Source: JBFELU01 sp041572755 (GTDB taxonomy: Bacteria; Actinomycetota; Acidimicrobiia; Spongiisociales; UBA11373). Taken from it: a stretch of DNA of 64,000 nt. Shown in pieces: positions 24,465 to 32,900 of the stretch. The number at the start of each line of letters is the position of its first letter. Positions within the stretch are counted from its first letter, which is position 1. The notes below the pieces were generated by a model. That model saw only the letters and a list, made by a program, of their open reading frames with translations, ran no database searches and was not told where the DNA came from. A program made the translations under genes and the position numbers. The stretch spans positions 7,531 through 71,530 of the forward strand of contig JBFFRY010000010.1 of the NCBI GenBank assembly GCA_041572755.1, given 5' to 3'.

Positions 24465-26015
24465 CTACAGCGGGATGTTGCCGTGCTTCTTGGGGGGCAA
24501 CTGGGTGCGCTTGGTGCGCAGCATGTCGAGGGCCTGGATGAGGAGCGGCCGGGTCTCCCGTGGCTCGATCACCTCGTCGATGAGGCCTCGCTCGGCGGCG
24601 ATGTAGGGGTTGGAGAAGGTGTCCTCGTACTCCTGGATCAGTTCGCTGCGGCGGGCATTGCCGTCCTCGGCTTCGGCGATGGTGCGGCGATGGATGATGT
24701 TGACCGCCCCCTGGGCCCCCATCACCGCGATCTGGGCGGTGGGCCAGGCAAAGGAGATGTCGGCCCCCACGGAGCGGGAGTTCATCACGACGTAGGCGCC
24801 TCCGTAGGCCTTGCGGGTGATCACCGTGATGCGGGGCACGGTGGCCTCGCAGTAGGCGTAGAGGAGTTTGGCGCCGTGGCGGATGATTCCGCCATGCTCC
24901 TGGTCGACCCCGGGCAGGAAGCCGGGGACGTCGACGAAGGTCACGATCGGGATGTTGAAGGCGTCGCAGAACCTGACGAAGCGGGCTCCTTTGGTCGATG
25001 CGTCGATGTCGAGCGTGCCGGCGAGCACCGCCGGTTGGTTGCCGACCACGCCGACCGTGTAGCCGTCGAGACGGGCGAACCCCACCACGATGTTGCGGGC
25101 GAAGTGCTGGTGCACCTCGTAGAACTCCCCGTCGTCGACCACCAACTCGATCAGCTCCACCATGTCGTAGGGCTGGTTGGGGGAGTCGGGGATGATCTCG
25201 GTGAGGCCCTCCTCCATGCGGTCGGGATCGTCGGTCGGCGTGAAGAACGGCGGCGCCTCCATGTTGTTCTGCGGCAGGAAGGACAGCAGGTAGCGCACCT
25301 CTTCGAGAGCGTGCCGCCCATCGCTCGACATGAAGTGGGTGACACCGGACACGGTCCCGTGCGGTTTGGCCCCTCCGAGCTCCTCGAAGGAGACCTCCTC
25401 ACCGGTGACCTCGCGGATCACGTCGGGTCCGGTGATGAACAGGTGGCTGGTTCCCGACACCTGGTACACGAAATCGGTCATCGCCGGTGAGTACACCGCC
25501 CCGCCGGCGCACGGCCCCATGATCACCGACACCTGGGGGATCACCCCGGACGCCTTCACGTTGCGGGCGAAGATGTGCCCGTAGGCGTCGAGTGAGAGCA
25601 CCCCTTCCTGGATGCGGGCGCCGCCGGAGTCCTTGAGACCGATCAGCGGCGCTCCGGTGTTCATCGCCAGATCCATCACCTTGACGATCTTGTCGCCGAC
25701 CACCTCGCCGAGGCTGCCCCCGAAGACCGTGAAGTCCTCGGCGAAGACGAACACGGTGCGGCCGTCGACCGTGCCCCAGCCCGTCACCACCGCGTCCCCG
25801 GCGGGACGGCGGTCCTCGATCCCGAAACCCTGGGCCCGGTGGCGGGCGAACATGTCGAGCTCGACGAAGGATCCCTTGTCGAGGAGGGCCTCGATGCGTT
25901 CCCGGGCCGTCATCTTCCCGGCCTCGTGCTGCTTGTCGACGGCGCGTTGGCTGCCGGCGTGCTCCGCCTCATCACGCAGCTGCCGGAGACGCTCGATCTG
26001 CTCCTCGGTGCTCAC
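24465..26015 (-). CDS. pccB: Acyl-CoA carboxylase beta subunit (carboxyltransferase; propionyl-CoA type)
   Basis: The GTG start gives 516 aa, the size of AccD5/PccB proteins. Visible are the N-terminal GKMTARERIEALLD block, LKDSGGARIQEG, the oxyanion/CoA site IMGPCAGGAVYSP, VPGFLPGVDQEHGGIIRHGAKLLYAY, and RKAYGGAYVVMNS. It transfers carboxyl from biotin to acetyl- or propionyl-CoA, giving malonyl- or methylmalonyl-CoA. It heads the minus-strand run pccB / beta-helix / accA / agmatinase-family and is divergent from birA, which makes the ligase that biotinylates the alpha subunit. A 47-bp gap with TAAT-containing sequence holds both promoters. Confidence 0.95.
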   Translation of the reverse strand: MSTEEQIERLRQLRDEAEHAGSQRAVDKQHEAGKMTARERIEALLDKGSFVELDMFARHRAQGFGIEDRRPAGDAVVTGWGTVDGRTVFVFAEDFTVFGGSLGEVVGDKIVKVMDLAMNTGAPLIGLKDSGGARIQEGVLSLDAYGHIFARNVKASGVIPQVSVIMGPCAGGAVYSPAMTDFVYQVSGTSHLFITGPDVIREVTGEEVSFEELGGAKPHGTVSGVTHFMSSDGRHALEEVRYLLSFLPQNNMEAPPFFTPTDDPDRMEEGLTEIIPDSPNQPYDMVELIELVVDDGEFYEVHQHFARNIVVGFARLDGYTVGVVGNQPAVLAGTLDIDASTKGARFVRFCDAFNIPIVTFVDVPGFLPGVDQEHGGIIRHGAKLLYAYCEATVPRITVITRKAYGGAYVVMNSRSVGADISFAWPTAQIAVMGAQGAVNIIHRRTIAEAEDGNARRSELIQEYEDTFSNPYIAAERGLIDEVIEPRETRPLLIQALDMLRTKRTQLPPKKHGNIPL

Positions 26016-26062
26016 GGATTCCTCATTAGTGTCGGTAATCGTTCGACTCGCGAAGGGAGCCG

Positions 26063-26725
26063 ATGGCTACACCTTACGTGGTGATCGACCTGGCCTCCGC
26101 GGCGTCCACTCAGGACGAAGCCGCATCTCGCTTCGAGGGTGAACCCTTGCTGGTGGTTGCTCGGGTCCAGCGGTCCGGACGGGGCCGTTCGGGCCGGGAG
26201 TGGGTCCATGCCCCCCGGGCTCTCGCTGCGTCGGTGGCCCTCCAACCCGGTTGGGCTCCGGAGCGGTGGGGCCCCTTGCCGCTCGTCGCCGGGCTTGCCG
26301 CTCGCGACGCCCTCGGGTCGGATGTCTCGCTCAAGTGGCCCAACGACCTGCTGATCGGCCCCGCCAAGGTGGGCGGCATCCTCACCGAGGCATCGGGAAG
26401 CGTGGCGATCATCGGGCTCGGCGTGAACCTGTGGTGGCCGGAGCCGATCGAAGGGGCCGGAGCGCTGTCTTCCGAGGATCCCGGAGCGGAGGCCGCTCCC
26501 TTGATGGCTCACACGTGGGCTGCACGACTCTTGGATCGCATCGGCGCCGGCCCCGATGCCTGGGGCCGAGAAGAATACGCATCATGCTGCAGCACGGTCG
26601 GGGAGGAGATCACCTGGGAGCCCGGGGGTCGCGGGAAGGCCACGGGGATCGGGCCCGATGGGGAGCTGGTCGTCGACGGTGGGCGGATCGAGCTGCGCTC
26701 CGGCGAGGTCCGCTCGGTGCGGTGA
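26063..26725 (+). CDS. birA: Biotin-[acetyl-CoA-carboxylase] ligase
   Basis: The ATG at 26063 follows GAAGGGAG; 220 aa. Catalytic-domain motifs are present: ARVQRSGRGRSGREWVH (biotinyl-AMP loop), LKWPNDLL and KVGGILTE, with IIGLGVNL. There is no N-terminal helix-turn-helix, so it is a monofunctional class I ligase and not a repressor. The short C-terminal SH3-like domain is present (ITWEPGG ... ELVVDGG). It activates biotin and attaches it to the BCCP lysine of the carboxylase alpha subunit encoded on the other strand. Confidence 0.93.
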   Translation: MATPYVVIDLASAASTQDEAASRFEGEPLLVVARVQRSGRGRSGREWVHAPRALAASVALQPGWAPERWGPLPLVAGLAARDALGSDVSLKWPNDLLIGPAKVGGILTEASGSVAIIGLGVNLWWPEPIEGAGALSSEDPGAEAAPLMAHTWAARLLDRIGAGPDAWGREEYASCCSTVGEEITWEPGGRGKATGIGPDGELVVDGGRIELRSGEVRSVR

Positions 26726-26750
26726 AGGGTCGCTACCCTTCCGCGTCGTC

Positions 26751-27413
26751 ATGAGCGTGCTCAAAGGCGAAGGCCGCAACGTCATTCTCTACGGCTCGAC
26801 GGCCGTGCCGACGGTCCGTCCCCTGCCTCTCTACTCGGCCCGGCCGGACGTCGGCGGACGCCACCGGGTTGTGGCGGTGGCCCGCGAGTCCATCACCCCC
26901 TCGACCAAAGCGTTGTGTCGGCGTCTGGCCCGGCATGGGGTCGGGGTCGTGTGCCCCGACCTCTCCGGCGGCGGAACCGGCGAGGACCCGGCGGCGGAGC
27001 GGGTTGCCGCCGGTCTCGAGACGGCGTTCGACTTCGCCGTCGGATCCGGCTGGGGAGCGAGCACGGGAGGGGCCATGCTCGGGATCGGCGCGGCCGGGGC
27101 GGCTGCCCTGAGACGGGTTCCCGACTTCGTGGAGCGAATCGCAGTGCTGGCCGTCCCGCTCGGGTCGGCCGACGACAACGAGGCGCCGGCGGCGAGTCTC
27201 GCCGGCCTGGCCCGGCCGTTGCTCGGCCTCTACGGATCCGACGACGAGCAGGCTCCGGCCGACGACGTCAGGGCGCTCGGGTCGGTGACCGGGGAGTGGA
27301 TCATCTACCCCGGCGCCGGCGCAGGGTTCTTCGACGAGGGCGCCGATTCGTATCTCCCGGAGGCGGCGGAAGACGCCTTCGACCGGGTTCTGAGGTTCCT
27401 CGGTGCCGGCTGA
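26751..27413 (+). CDS. Small alpha/beta-hydrolase-like protein (dienelactone-hydrolase-like)
   Basis: The ATG at 26751 gives 220 aa. The size and the order of motifs fit the dienelactone hydrolase branch: HRVVAVARESITP, GVGVVCPDLSGGG, a GWGASTGGAML nucleophile-elbow-like segment (Ser instead of the usual Cys), LGLYGSDDEQAPADDV where the acid would lie, and a late segment that lacks the usual catalytic His (PGAGAGFFDEG instead of a G-x-x-H-x-F motif). The missing His suggests a non-catalytic or divergent member. A TACCCT -10 element (26734-26739) lies inside an inverted repeat AAGGGT-N4-ACCCTT, 11 nt before the ATG. Confidence 0.6.
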   Translation: MSVLKGEGRNVILYGSTAVPTVRPLPLYSARPDVGGRHRVVAVARESITPSTKALCRRLARHGVGVVCPDLSGGGTGEDPAAERVAAGLETAFDFAVGSGWGASTGGAMLGIGAAGAAALRRVPDFVERIAVLAVPLGSADDNEAPAASLAGLARPLLGLYGSDDEQAPADDVRALGSVTGEWIIYPGAGAGFFDEGADSYLPEAAEDAFDRVLRFLGAG

Positions 27414-27435
27414 CCACAAATCGCCGATCCTCGCC

Positions 27436-27441
27436 TACAAT
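27436..27441 (+). promoter_or_regulatory. -10 element TACAAT for the LCP gene
   Basis: TACAAT ends 11 nt before the ATG at 27453, and there is no Shine-Dalgarno sequence between, so the transcript is probably leaderless. A weak CTGACC at 27410-27415 could be the -35 region, with long spacing. Confidence 0.4.
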
Positions 27442-27452
27442 CCGCCCGGTTC

Positions 27453-28751
27453 ATGACGGCTCCTCCCCCCGCTCCTCCTCCCGCGCCCCAGCAGCGGTCC
27501 CGACCGTGGGTCCGTCGCGTGCTGATCGGGTTCCTCATCGTCGCCAACGTGGGCATCTTTGGAGGCTTGGCGGCGGTGTGGCTGGCCGCCCGTCAGGTAA
27601 CCGGGGCCATCTCCACGGTCCCGGCCGATGAGCTCGATCTGGCCGACACGCCGAGCGACCTGGACGAACCGCGCACCTTCCTGCTGATCGGCAGCGACAG
27701 CCGTGAGGGCATCCCCGAGGACTTCACCAACCTCGGGAACTTCCCGGGGCAGCGGGCGGATGTGATCATCCTCCTCCAGATCAACCCCGGGGAGAATCGG
27801 GTCCAGATGATCAGCCTGCCCCGCGACCTGCGAATCGTGGTCGACGATCGGGCCATGCGGATCAACGCAACGTTCAACGAGGGAGCCGGGGACATCCTCG
27901 ACGCCGTCACAGAGTTCGCCGGTCTCCCCATTCACCACTACCTGCAGGTCAATTTCGAAGGCTTTGCCCGCATCGTCGATGAGCTCGGCGGCATCGAGAT
28001 GACCTTCCCCCACGCGGCCCGGGACCGGAAGTCGGGCTTCGAGGTCGAGGCGGGAAAGCAGACGATCGACGGGAAGCAGGCCTTGGCTCTGGCCCGTTCG
28101 AGGTCCTACCAGGAGTTCATCGACGGACGTTGGGTCTACATCGACGCCAGCGACATCGGGCGCACCGGCCGCCAGCGGGATCTGCTCATGGCGATGTTCA
28201 CCCAGCTCGAAGTGCCCACGTCGCTGGGTGGCTTCGGCAGCCTTGTGGAGGCGATCGGCCAGTTCGTCATCACCGATGAGGCCTTCGACGAGGACGACAT
28301 CATCCAACTGGGCTGGGAGTTGCGGAACATCACCACGCGGGACATCGACTCGTTGACGCTGCCGGTGCAGATCTTCGAGGAGGGCGGGGTCTCCTACGTG
28401 ATTCCCGTCGAGCCCGAGGCGACGCAGGCGCTCGCTGCTTTCCGCGACGGGGAGCCGTTCAGCGATACCGTGGTCGGCACTGCATCCGTCCAGGTGGAGA
28501 ACGGCAACGGTCGGGAAGGAGCCGCCACCTCGATGGCGGCGATCCTCGAAGGAGCGGGGTACGTGATCGCCGGGACCACCAACTCGGGCCGCGAGGACTA
28601 TGCGATCACCCAGGCGGTGGCCCGTCCTTCGAGGCTTTCCTTCGCCGAGGCGATCGTGGACTACCTCGGGTACGGGGAGGCGGTGGTCGGCAGTACCCCC
28701 TCCGGGGTCGATGTCGTCGTTATCGTCGGTCTCGATGCCCCCGCCTCCTGA
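27453..28751 (+). CDS. LytR-CpsA-Psr (LCP) family glycopolymer ligase with C-terminal LytR_C domain
   Basis: This 432-aa protein has a proline-rich cytoplasmic N-terminus, one membrane helix at about residues 23-45, and an extracytoplasmic LCP domain (LLIGSDSREG, RADVIILLQINP, ISLPRDLRI, INATFNEGAG, VDELGGIEM, ALARSRS, GRTGRQRDLLMAM). From about residue 345 a LytR_C-type domain follows (VQVENGNGREGAATSMAAIL). LCP enzymes transfer glycopolymers such as arabinogalactan or teichoic-acid-like chains from a lipid carrier to peptidoglycan. It is followed by three sugar-nucleotide genes, which fits envelope-polymer assembly. Its 3' end overlaps the next gene by 17 nt. Confidence 0.92.
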   Translation: MTAPPPAPPPAPQQRSRPWVRRVLIGFLIVANVGIFGGLAAVWLAARQVTGAISTVPADELDLADTPSDLDEPRTFLLIGSDSREGIPEDFTNLGNFPGQRADVIILLQINPGENRVQMISLPRDLRIVVDDRAMRINATFNEGAGDILDAVTEFAGLPIHHYLQVNFEGFARIVDELGGIEMTFPHAARDRKSGFEVEAGKQTIDGKQALALARSRSYQEFIDGRWVYIDASDIGRTGRQRDLLMAMFTQLEVPTSLGGFGSLVEAIGQFVITDEAFDEDDIIQLGWELRNITTRDIDSLTLPVQIFEEGGVSYVIPVEPEATQALAAFRDGEPFSDTVVGTASVQVENGNGREGAATSMAAILEGAGYVIAGTTNSGREDYAITQAVARPSRLSFAEAIVDYLGYGEAVVGSTPSGVDVVVIVGLDAPAS

Positions 28752-30030
28752 GGCCGCCGCGAGACCCATTGCCGTCATCGGTGCCGGCCACGTCGGGCTC
28801 GTCACCGCAGTCGGTTTTGCCCATCACGGCCGTTCGGTTCGTCTCGGTGAGGCCGATGCCGAGCGGCTGGCCCTCCTCGAGTCGGGTCGGGTGCCGTTCA
28901 GTGAGCCGGGGCTCGCCGAGATCGTCGCCGCCGCGCTGAACGACGGCACGCTGACCGTTCACGGCGACAACGCCGATGCGGCGGCGGGCGCTGCCGCAGT
29001 GTTCATCGCGGTGCCCACACCTCCGGGAGGGGCGGGTGCCGCCGACCTGTCGATGGTGGATGCCGCGATTCGATCGATCGTCCCCGTGGTCGCTCCTCCG
29101 ACCCCGATCGTGGTGAAGTCCTCGGTACCGCCGGGCTCCTGGGAGGGAATCACCCGAATACTCGTGGAGGCCGGCTGTGAGTGCCCTCTGGTGATCAACC
29201 CCGAGTTCCTCCAGGAGGGTCGGGCGGTCGCCGACGTGCTCGAGCCGGCGAGGGTGGTGGTGGGCGGCACCGACCCGGCTGCCGTCGAGTTGGTGGCTGA
29301 GCTGCATCGGCCGTTCGATGCTCCGGTGGTTCGGACCGACCCGGCTTCGGCCGAGCTGGCCAAGTACGCCGCCAATGCCTACCTGGCCACCCGGATCTCC
29401 TTTGCCAACAGCGTGGCTCGGCTGGCCGCGACCTTCGGGGCCGATGTCGAGGACGTGCTGGAGGCCGTCGGCCTCGATCCGCGTATCGGCCGCCATTACT
29501 TCAAGCCGGGTCCGGGATACGGGGGTTCGTGCTTCCCCAAGGACCTCCCGGCGCTGGTCGCCGCCGCCGCCGATCGGGGGCTCGATCTCGGCCTCATCCG
29601 TGCCGTGGTCGACGCCAACGAGGTCCAGGCCGACTGGGTGATGACGATGATCACCGATGCCCTTCCCGAGGTGGCCGGCGCAGTCGTCGGTCAGCTCGGT
29701 CTCGCCTTCAAGGCGGGAACCGACGACGTGCGCACATCCCCGGCCGTCGGTCTCGCCGGCCGTCTCGTGGAGGCGGGGGCCGTGGTGCGGGCCTACGACC
29801 CCGAGGCCCGGGTGGCGATGGAGGGTGTGGAACAGGTTTCGGATGCGCTCGAGGCCGCCCGGGGCGCGGATCTCCTGCTGGTGGTCACCGAGTGGGAGGA
29901 GTTCGCCGACCTCGACCCCACCGATCTCGCCGAGGCGATGCGGGGCACGATGGTGATCGATGCCCGCAACCTCCTCGATCCGGCGGCGGTGCGCAACGCC
30001 GGGCTCGAGTACCGGGGTCTGGGCCGATGA
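28735..30030 (+). CDS. UDP-glucose/GDP-mannose dehydrogenase family protein
   Basis: The ATG at 28735 overlaps the LCP gene; 431 aa. Family motifs: the NAD site AVIGAGHVGLVTA, VKSSVPPGSWEG, NPEFLQEGRAVAD, a central domain with SAELAKYAANAYLATRISFAN, and the catalytic cysteine in GPGYGGSCFPKDLPAL. The C-terminal domain has GLAFKAGTDDVRTSPA. The enzyme oxidises a nucleotide hexose to the uronic acid in two NAD-dependent steps. UDP-glucose is the likelier substrate, but UDP-ManNAc or GDP-mannose cannot be excluded. Its stop overlaps the nucleotidyltransferase start (ATGA). Confidence 0.92.
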   Translation: MPPPPEAAARPIAVIGAGHVGLVTAVGFAHHGRSVRLGEADAERLALLESGRVPFSEPGLAEIVAAALNDGTLTVHGDNADAAAGAAAVFIAVPTPPGGAGAADLSMVDAAIRSIVPVVAPPTPIVVKSSVPPGSWEGITRILVEAGCECPLVINPEFLQEGRAVADVLEPARVVVGGTDPAAVELVAELHRPFDAPVVRTDPASAELAKYAANAYLATRISFANSVARLAATFGADVEDVLEAVGLDPRIGRHYFKPGPGYGGSCFPKDLPALVAAAADRGLDLGLIRAVVDANEVQADWVMTMITDALPEVAGAVVGQLGLAFKAGTDDVRTSPAVGLAGRLVEAGAVVRAYDPEARVAMEGVEQVSDALEAARGADLLLVVTEWEEFADLDPTDLAEAMRGTMVIDARNLLDPAAVRNAGLEYRGLGR

Positions 30031-31061
30031 GGCAGGCGGTGCTTCTCGTGGGGGGCCGGGCCACCCGGGTGTGGCCCCTCAGCCACCGGATCCCCAAAGG
30101 CTTGCTGCCCGTGGCCGGGGTTCCCTTCATCGAGTACCAGCTGCGTCTGGTGGCCGGAGTCGGGGTGTCCGAGGTGGTGCTGGCGGTCGGACACCACCAT
30201 CTCTCTGCCTGGGAGGATTACGTGGCCCGGTGGGACGGCACACCGTCGCTGAGCCTGTCCGTGGAGGAGGAGCCGCTCGACACCGGGGGACCGGTCGTCG
30301 AGACCCTCGATCGCCTCGACGACGAGTTCCTGGTGCTGAACGGCGATGTCGTCCTCGACGTCGACCTCGGGGTCCTGATCGAAGGAGCCCCCAAGGGGGC
30401 GGCGGCCACGATCGCGCTGGTCCGCGTCGAGGATCCCAGCGCCTACGGGGTGGTGGTCACCGGTGCCGACGGGCTGGTGGAGCGTTTCGTCGAGAAGCCC
30501 CCATCGGGGACCGCACCGGCCGACACGGTGAACGCCGGCATCTACGTGATGACTCGGGAAGCACTCGCCGACTACCCCCGGGGCCCCTTGTCCTTCGAGC
30601 GAGTGGTGTTCCCCGATCTCGCCGCAGGGCAGCGCTTGGGGGGTGTGGTCGTCGAAGGGACGTGGCTCGACATCGGCACTCCCGACCTGCTGCTGGAGAC
30701 CAACGGGTTTGTGCTTCGGGGCGGCTCGACCCTCCACCGTCCCGAGTCTCCCCACGGCGGGACCGGCGGGATGCGAGATGGTGGCTGGAGTTGGGTGGCC
30801 CCCGGAGCAGAAGTCGCCGCCGATGCCGTGGTCGCCGAGTCGCTGGTGCTGGAGGGCGCCGTGGTCGAAGCGGGGGCGCAGATCCGGCGTGGCATCGTCG
30901 GATGGGAGGCAACGGTCGGCGCCGGCACCACGGTGACCGGCTCGGCGGTGGTCGGGCCGGGTGCGGTGATCGGCGCCGGGTGCGAATTCGACGCCGGTGT
31001 CCGGGTCGGCCCCGGCGCCCGGGTGTCGGACGGTTCGATCACCTTCAACCCGCCCGACTGA
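30027..31061 (+). CDS. Sugar-phosphate nucleotidyltransferase with left-handed beta-helix C-terminus
   Basis: ATGA overlap with the previous stop; 344 aa. The N-terminal nucleotidyltransferase domain has VLLVGGRATRVWPLSHRIPKGLLPV (a slightly unusual G-x-A-T-R in place of GxGTR), LNGDVVLDVDL for metal binding, VEKP and NAGIYVM. Residues about 255-340 contain hexapeptide-like repeats (VAPGAEVAADAVV ... VGAGTTV ... VGPGAVIGAGC). The family makes NDP-sugars such as GDP-mannose or dTDP/UDP-glucose. With the dehydrogenase and epimerase beside it, it probably feeds the polymer attached by the LCP protein. Confidence 0.87.
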   Translation: MRQAVLLVGGRATRVWPLSHRIPKGLLPVAGVPFIEYQLRLVAGVGVSEVVLAVGHHHLSAWEDYVARWDGTPSLSLSVEEEPLDTGGPVVETLDRLDDEFLVLNGDVVLDVDLGVLIEGAPKGAAATIALVRVEDPSAYGVVVTGADGLVERFVEKPPSGTAPADTVNAGIYVMTREALADYPRGPLSFERVVFPDLAAGQRLGGVVVEGTWLDIGTPDLLLETNGFVLRGGSTLHRPESPHGGTGGMRDGGWSWVAPGAEVAADAVVAESLVLEGAVVEAGAQIRRGIVGWEATVGAGTTVTGSAVVGPGAVIGAGCEFDAGVRVGPGARVSDGSITFNPPD

Positions 31062-31071
31062 GGAGAGATCG

Positions 31072-32010
31072 ATGGCCAAGGCAATGGTGACCGGTGGGGC
31101 CGGCTTCCTCGGAAGCCACGTGGTGGATCTCCTCGTCGATGAGGGCTGGGAGGTGCTGGTGGTCGACGACCTCAGCAGCGGTGCCCTCGACGGGCTGGCC
31201 GGGGCGCGACGCCGCGGCAAGGTCTCGGTGCACGTCACCGACATCAGGGCGGAGGAGCTCTCCGACGTGGCGACTCGGTTCGGGCCGAGTGTCGTCTTCC
31301 ACCTGGCGGCCCAGATCAAGGTCCCCGCCTCGGTGGCCGACCCGATCGGGGACGCCGACATCAACATCCTCGGCACCCTCAACGTGCTCCAGGCGGCTCG
31401 CCGCTCCGGGGCCCGCCGGGTGGTGTTCGCCTCGTCGGGCGGGGCGGTGTACGGGCCCCGGGTGCGTATGCCGGCAACCGAACGATCGACCCGGGTGCCG
31501 CCGACGCCCTACGGGATCTCCAAGAAGGCCGTCGAGGAGTACTTCCGCTGGTTCGCCGACACCTACGGAATCGAGTACGTGCTCCTGGCGCCGTCGAACA
31601 TCTACGGTCCCCGGCAGACCGCCGGCACCGAAGGCGGGGTGGTGGCGGTGTTCATCGAGAGGATGCTCGCCGGTGAGCGACCCACCATCTACGGCGACGG
31701 CAATCAGACCCGCGACTTCGTCTACGTGGCCGACGTGGCCGACGCCTTCGTGCGGGCCGCCCACGCCGGCGACGGGGTCTTCCTCAACATCTCCAGCGGC
31801 CTCGAGACGACCATCGTGGGCTTGTGTGACCGTATCGCCGAGCTCACGGGTTCCGGGCTCCGCCCCCAGTTCGAGGCTCCGCGCACCGGCGATGTGACCC
31901 GCTCGGTTCTCGATCCCTCCAAAGCCAATTCGGTGCTCGGCTGGGAACCGTGGACCTCGCTGGAGCGGGGTCTCACCGAGACCATCGCCTGGTTCCAGGC
32001 AAGGATCTAG
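31072..32010 (+). CDS. NAD-dependent sugar-nucleotide epimerase/dehydratase (UDP-glucose 4-epimerase-like)
   Basis: The ATG at 31072 is preceded by GAGGAGAG; 312 aa. An extended short-chain dehydrogenase: NAD motif MVTGGAGFLGSHVVD, VFHLAAQIKVPASV, the catalytic Ser in FASSGGAVYG, the YGISKK Tyr/Lys pair, and SNIYGPRQ plus FVYVADVADAF later. It fits UDP-glucose 4-epimerase or UDP-glucuronate epimerase/decarboxylase families. With a uronic-acid-forming dehydrogenase two genes upstream, UDP-glucuronate is a plausible substrate. Its stop interlocks with that of the convergent DNA glycosylase gene over four bases (CTAG). Confidence 0.88.
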   Translation: MAKAMVTGGAGFLGSHVVDLLVDEGWEVLVVDDLSSGALDGLAGARRRGKVSVHVTDIRAEELSDVATRFGPSVVFHLAAQIKVPASVADPIGDADINILGTLNVLQAARRSGARRVVFASSGGAVYGPRVRMPATERSTRVPPTPYGISKKAVEEYFRWFADTYGIEYVLLAPSNIYGPRQTAGTEGGVVAVFIERMLAGERPTIYGDGNQTRDFVYVADVADAFVRAAHAGDGVFLNISSGLETTIVGLCDRIAELTGSGLRPQFEAPRTGDVTRSVLDPSKANSVLGWEPWTSLERGLTETIAWFQARI

Positions 32011-32900
32011 CCCTCGACCTCCAGCTCGTCGAGGCTGCGGGGCCAGTCGTCCTTGAGGATCCGGCTCAAGGCTCGGTCGGCGAGGATCCGGCCCTCGGTC
32101 TGGCATCCCGGGCAGTAGTTGGTCTCGTTGTCGGCGTAGCGGATCCGTTGGACGGGCGACGAGCACACCGGGCACGCCTCTCCGAATTTCCCGTGCACCG
32201 CCATCTCCTCTCGAAACGCAGTCACCTTCTCCGGGAAACCGTCGCCGACCTCCGTCCGGAGGCGGTCGGTCCACTCGGTGAGGACGGCGACGGTCGCCTG
32301 ACGCAGCCGGTCCAGCTCGTCGGCTTCCAGCGTGTCGCTGCGGGCCAGCGGGCTGAGGCGGGCCCGGTGCATGATCTCGTCGGCGTAGGCGCCGCCGATC
32401 CCCGAGATGAGGCGGGGGTCGGTGAGCGCCCGCTTCAAGGTGTGGCGTTCCGCCGTGACGGCGCCCTCGAAGTCTTCGGCTGCGACTTCGAGCGGCTCGA
32501 TTCCTCCACGGTGGTGCGCCCGTGCCTCGTCGAGGCCCCGGGCCAGGTGGATGGAGGCTCTCTTCTTGGTGCCCTCCTCGGTCATCAGCACTGAGGCCGG
32601 ACTGAAGTCGAAGGCCGCCAAGCCTCGCTTGCGGGGAACGGCGCTGCCTCTGTCGCGCCACCGCAGCCGTCCGGCCACCATCAGATGGATGATCACGAAC
32701 AGGTCGCCGTCGAGCTCCATCACGATCCGCTTCCCGAGCCGGCGGAAGCCGACCACCGTCCTGCCGCTCAGGGCGGCGGGCGAGGGGTCGACGGTTCGCA
32801 GCACCCAGGGGCTGCCGATCCTCAGCCCTTCGAGCCTGGTGCCGGCGATCAGCGCCTCGAGGCGCTCCACGTAGATCGCCACGTCGGGGAGCTCGGGCAT
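32007..32900 (-). CDS. nei: Fpg/Nei family DNA glycosylase-lyase
   Basis: The start at 32900 is set by the conserved N-terminus MPELPDV, where Pro2 becomes the catalytic amine and Glu3 is conserved; 297 aa. The helix-two-turn-helix region (LISGIGGAYADEIMHRARLSPLA) and a C-terminal zinc finger (CPVCSSP ... NETNYCPGCQTEG) are present. The enzyme excises oxidised bases and nicks DNA. Whether it prefers 8-oxoguanine (Fpg) or oxidised pyrimidines (Nei) is not certain; the finger ends in a non-classical way after CPGCQTEG. It starts one base inside the cofE stop, so it is co-transcribed with the F420 genes. Confidence 0.88.
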   Translation of the reverse strand: MPELPDVAIYVERLEALIAGTRLEGLRIGSPWVLRTVDPSPAALSGRTVVGFRRLGKRIVMELDGDLFVIIHLMVAGRLRWRDRGSAVPRKRGLAAFDFSPASVLMTEEGTKKRASIHLARGLDEARAHHRGGIEPLEVAAEDFEGAVTAERHTLKRALTDPRLISGIGGAYADEIMHRARLSPLARSDTLEADELDRLRQATVAVLTEWTDRLRTEVGDGFPEKVTAFREEMAVHGKFGEACPVCSSPVQRIRYADNETNYCPGCQTEGRILADRALSRILKDDWPRSLDELEVEG

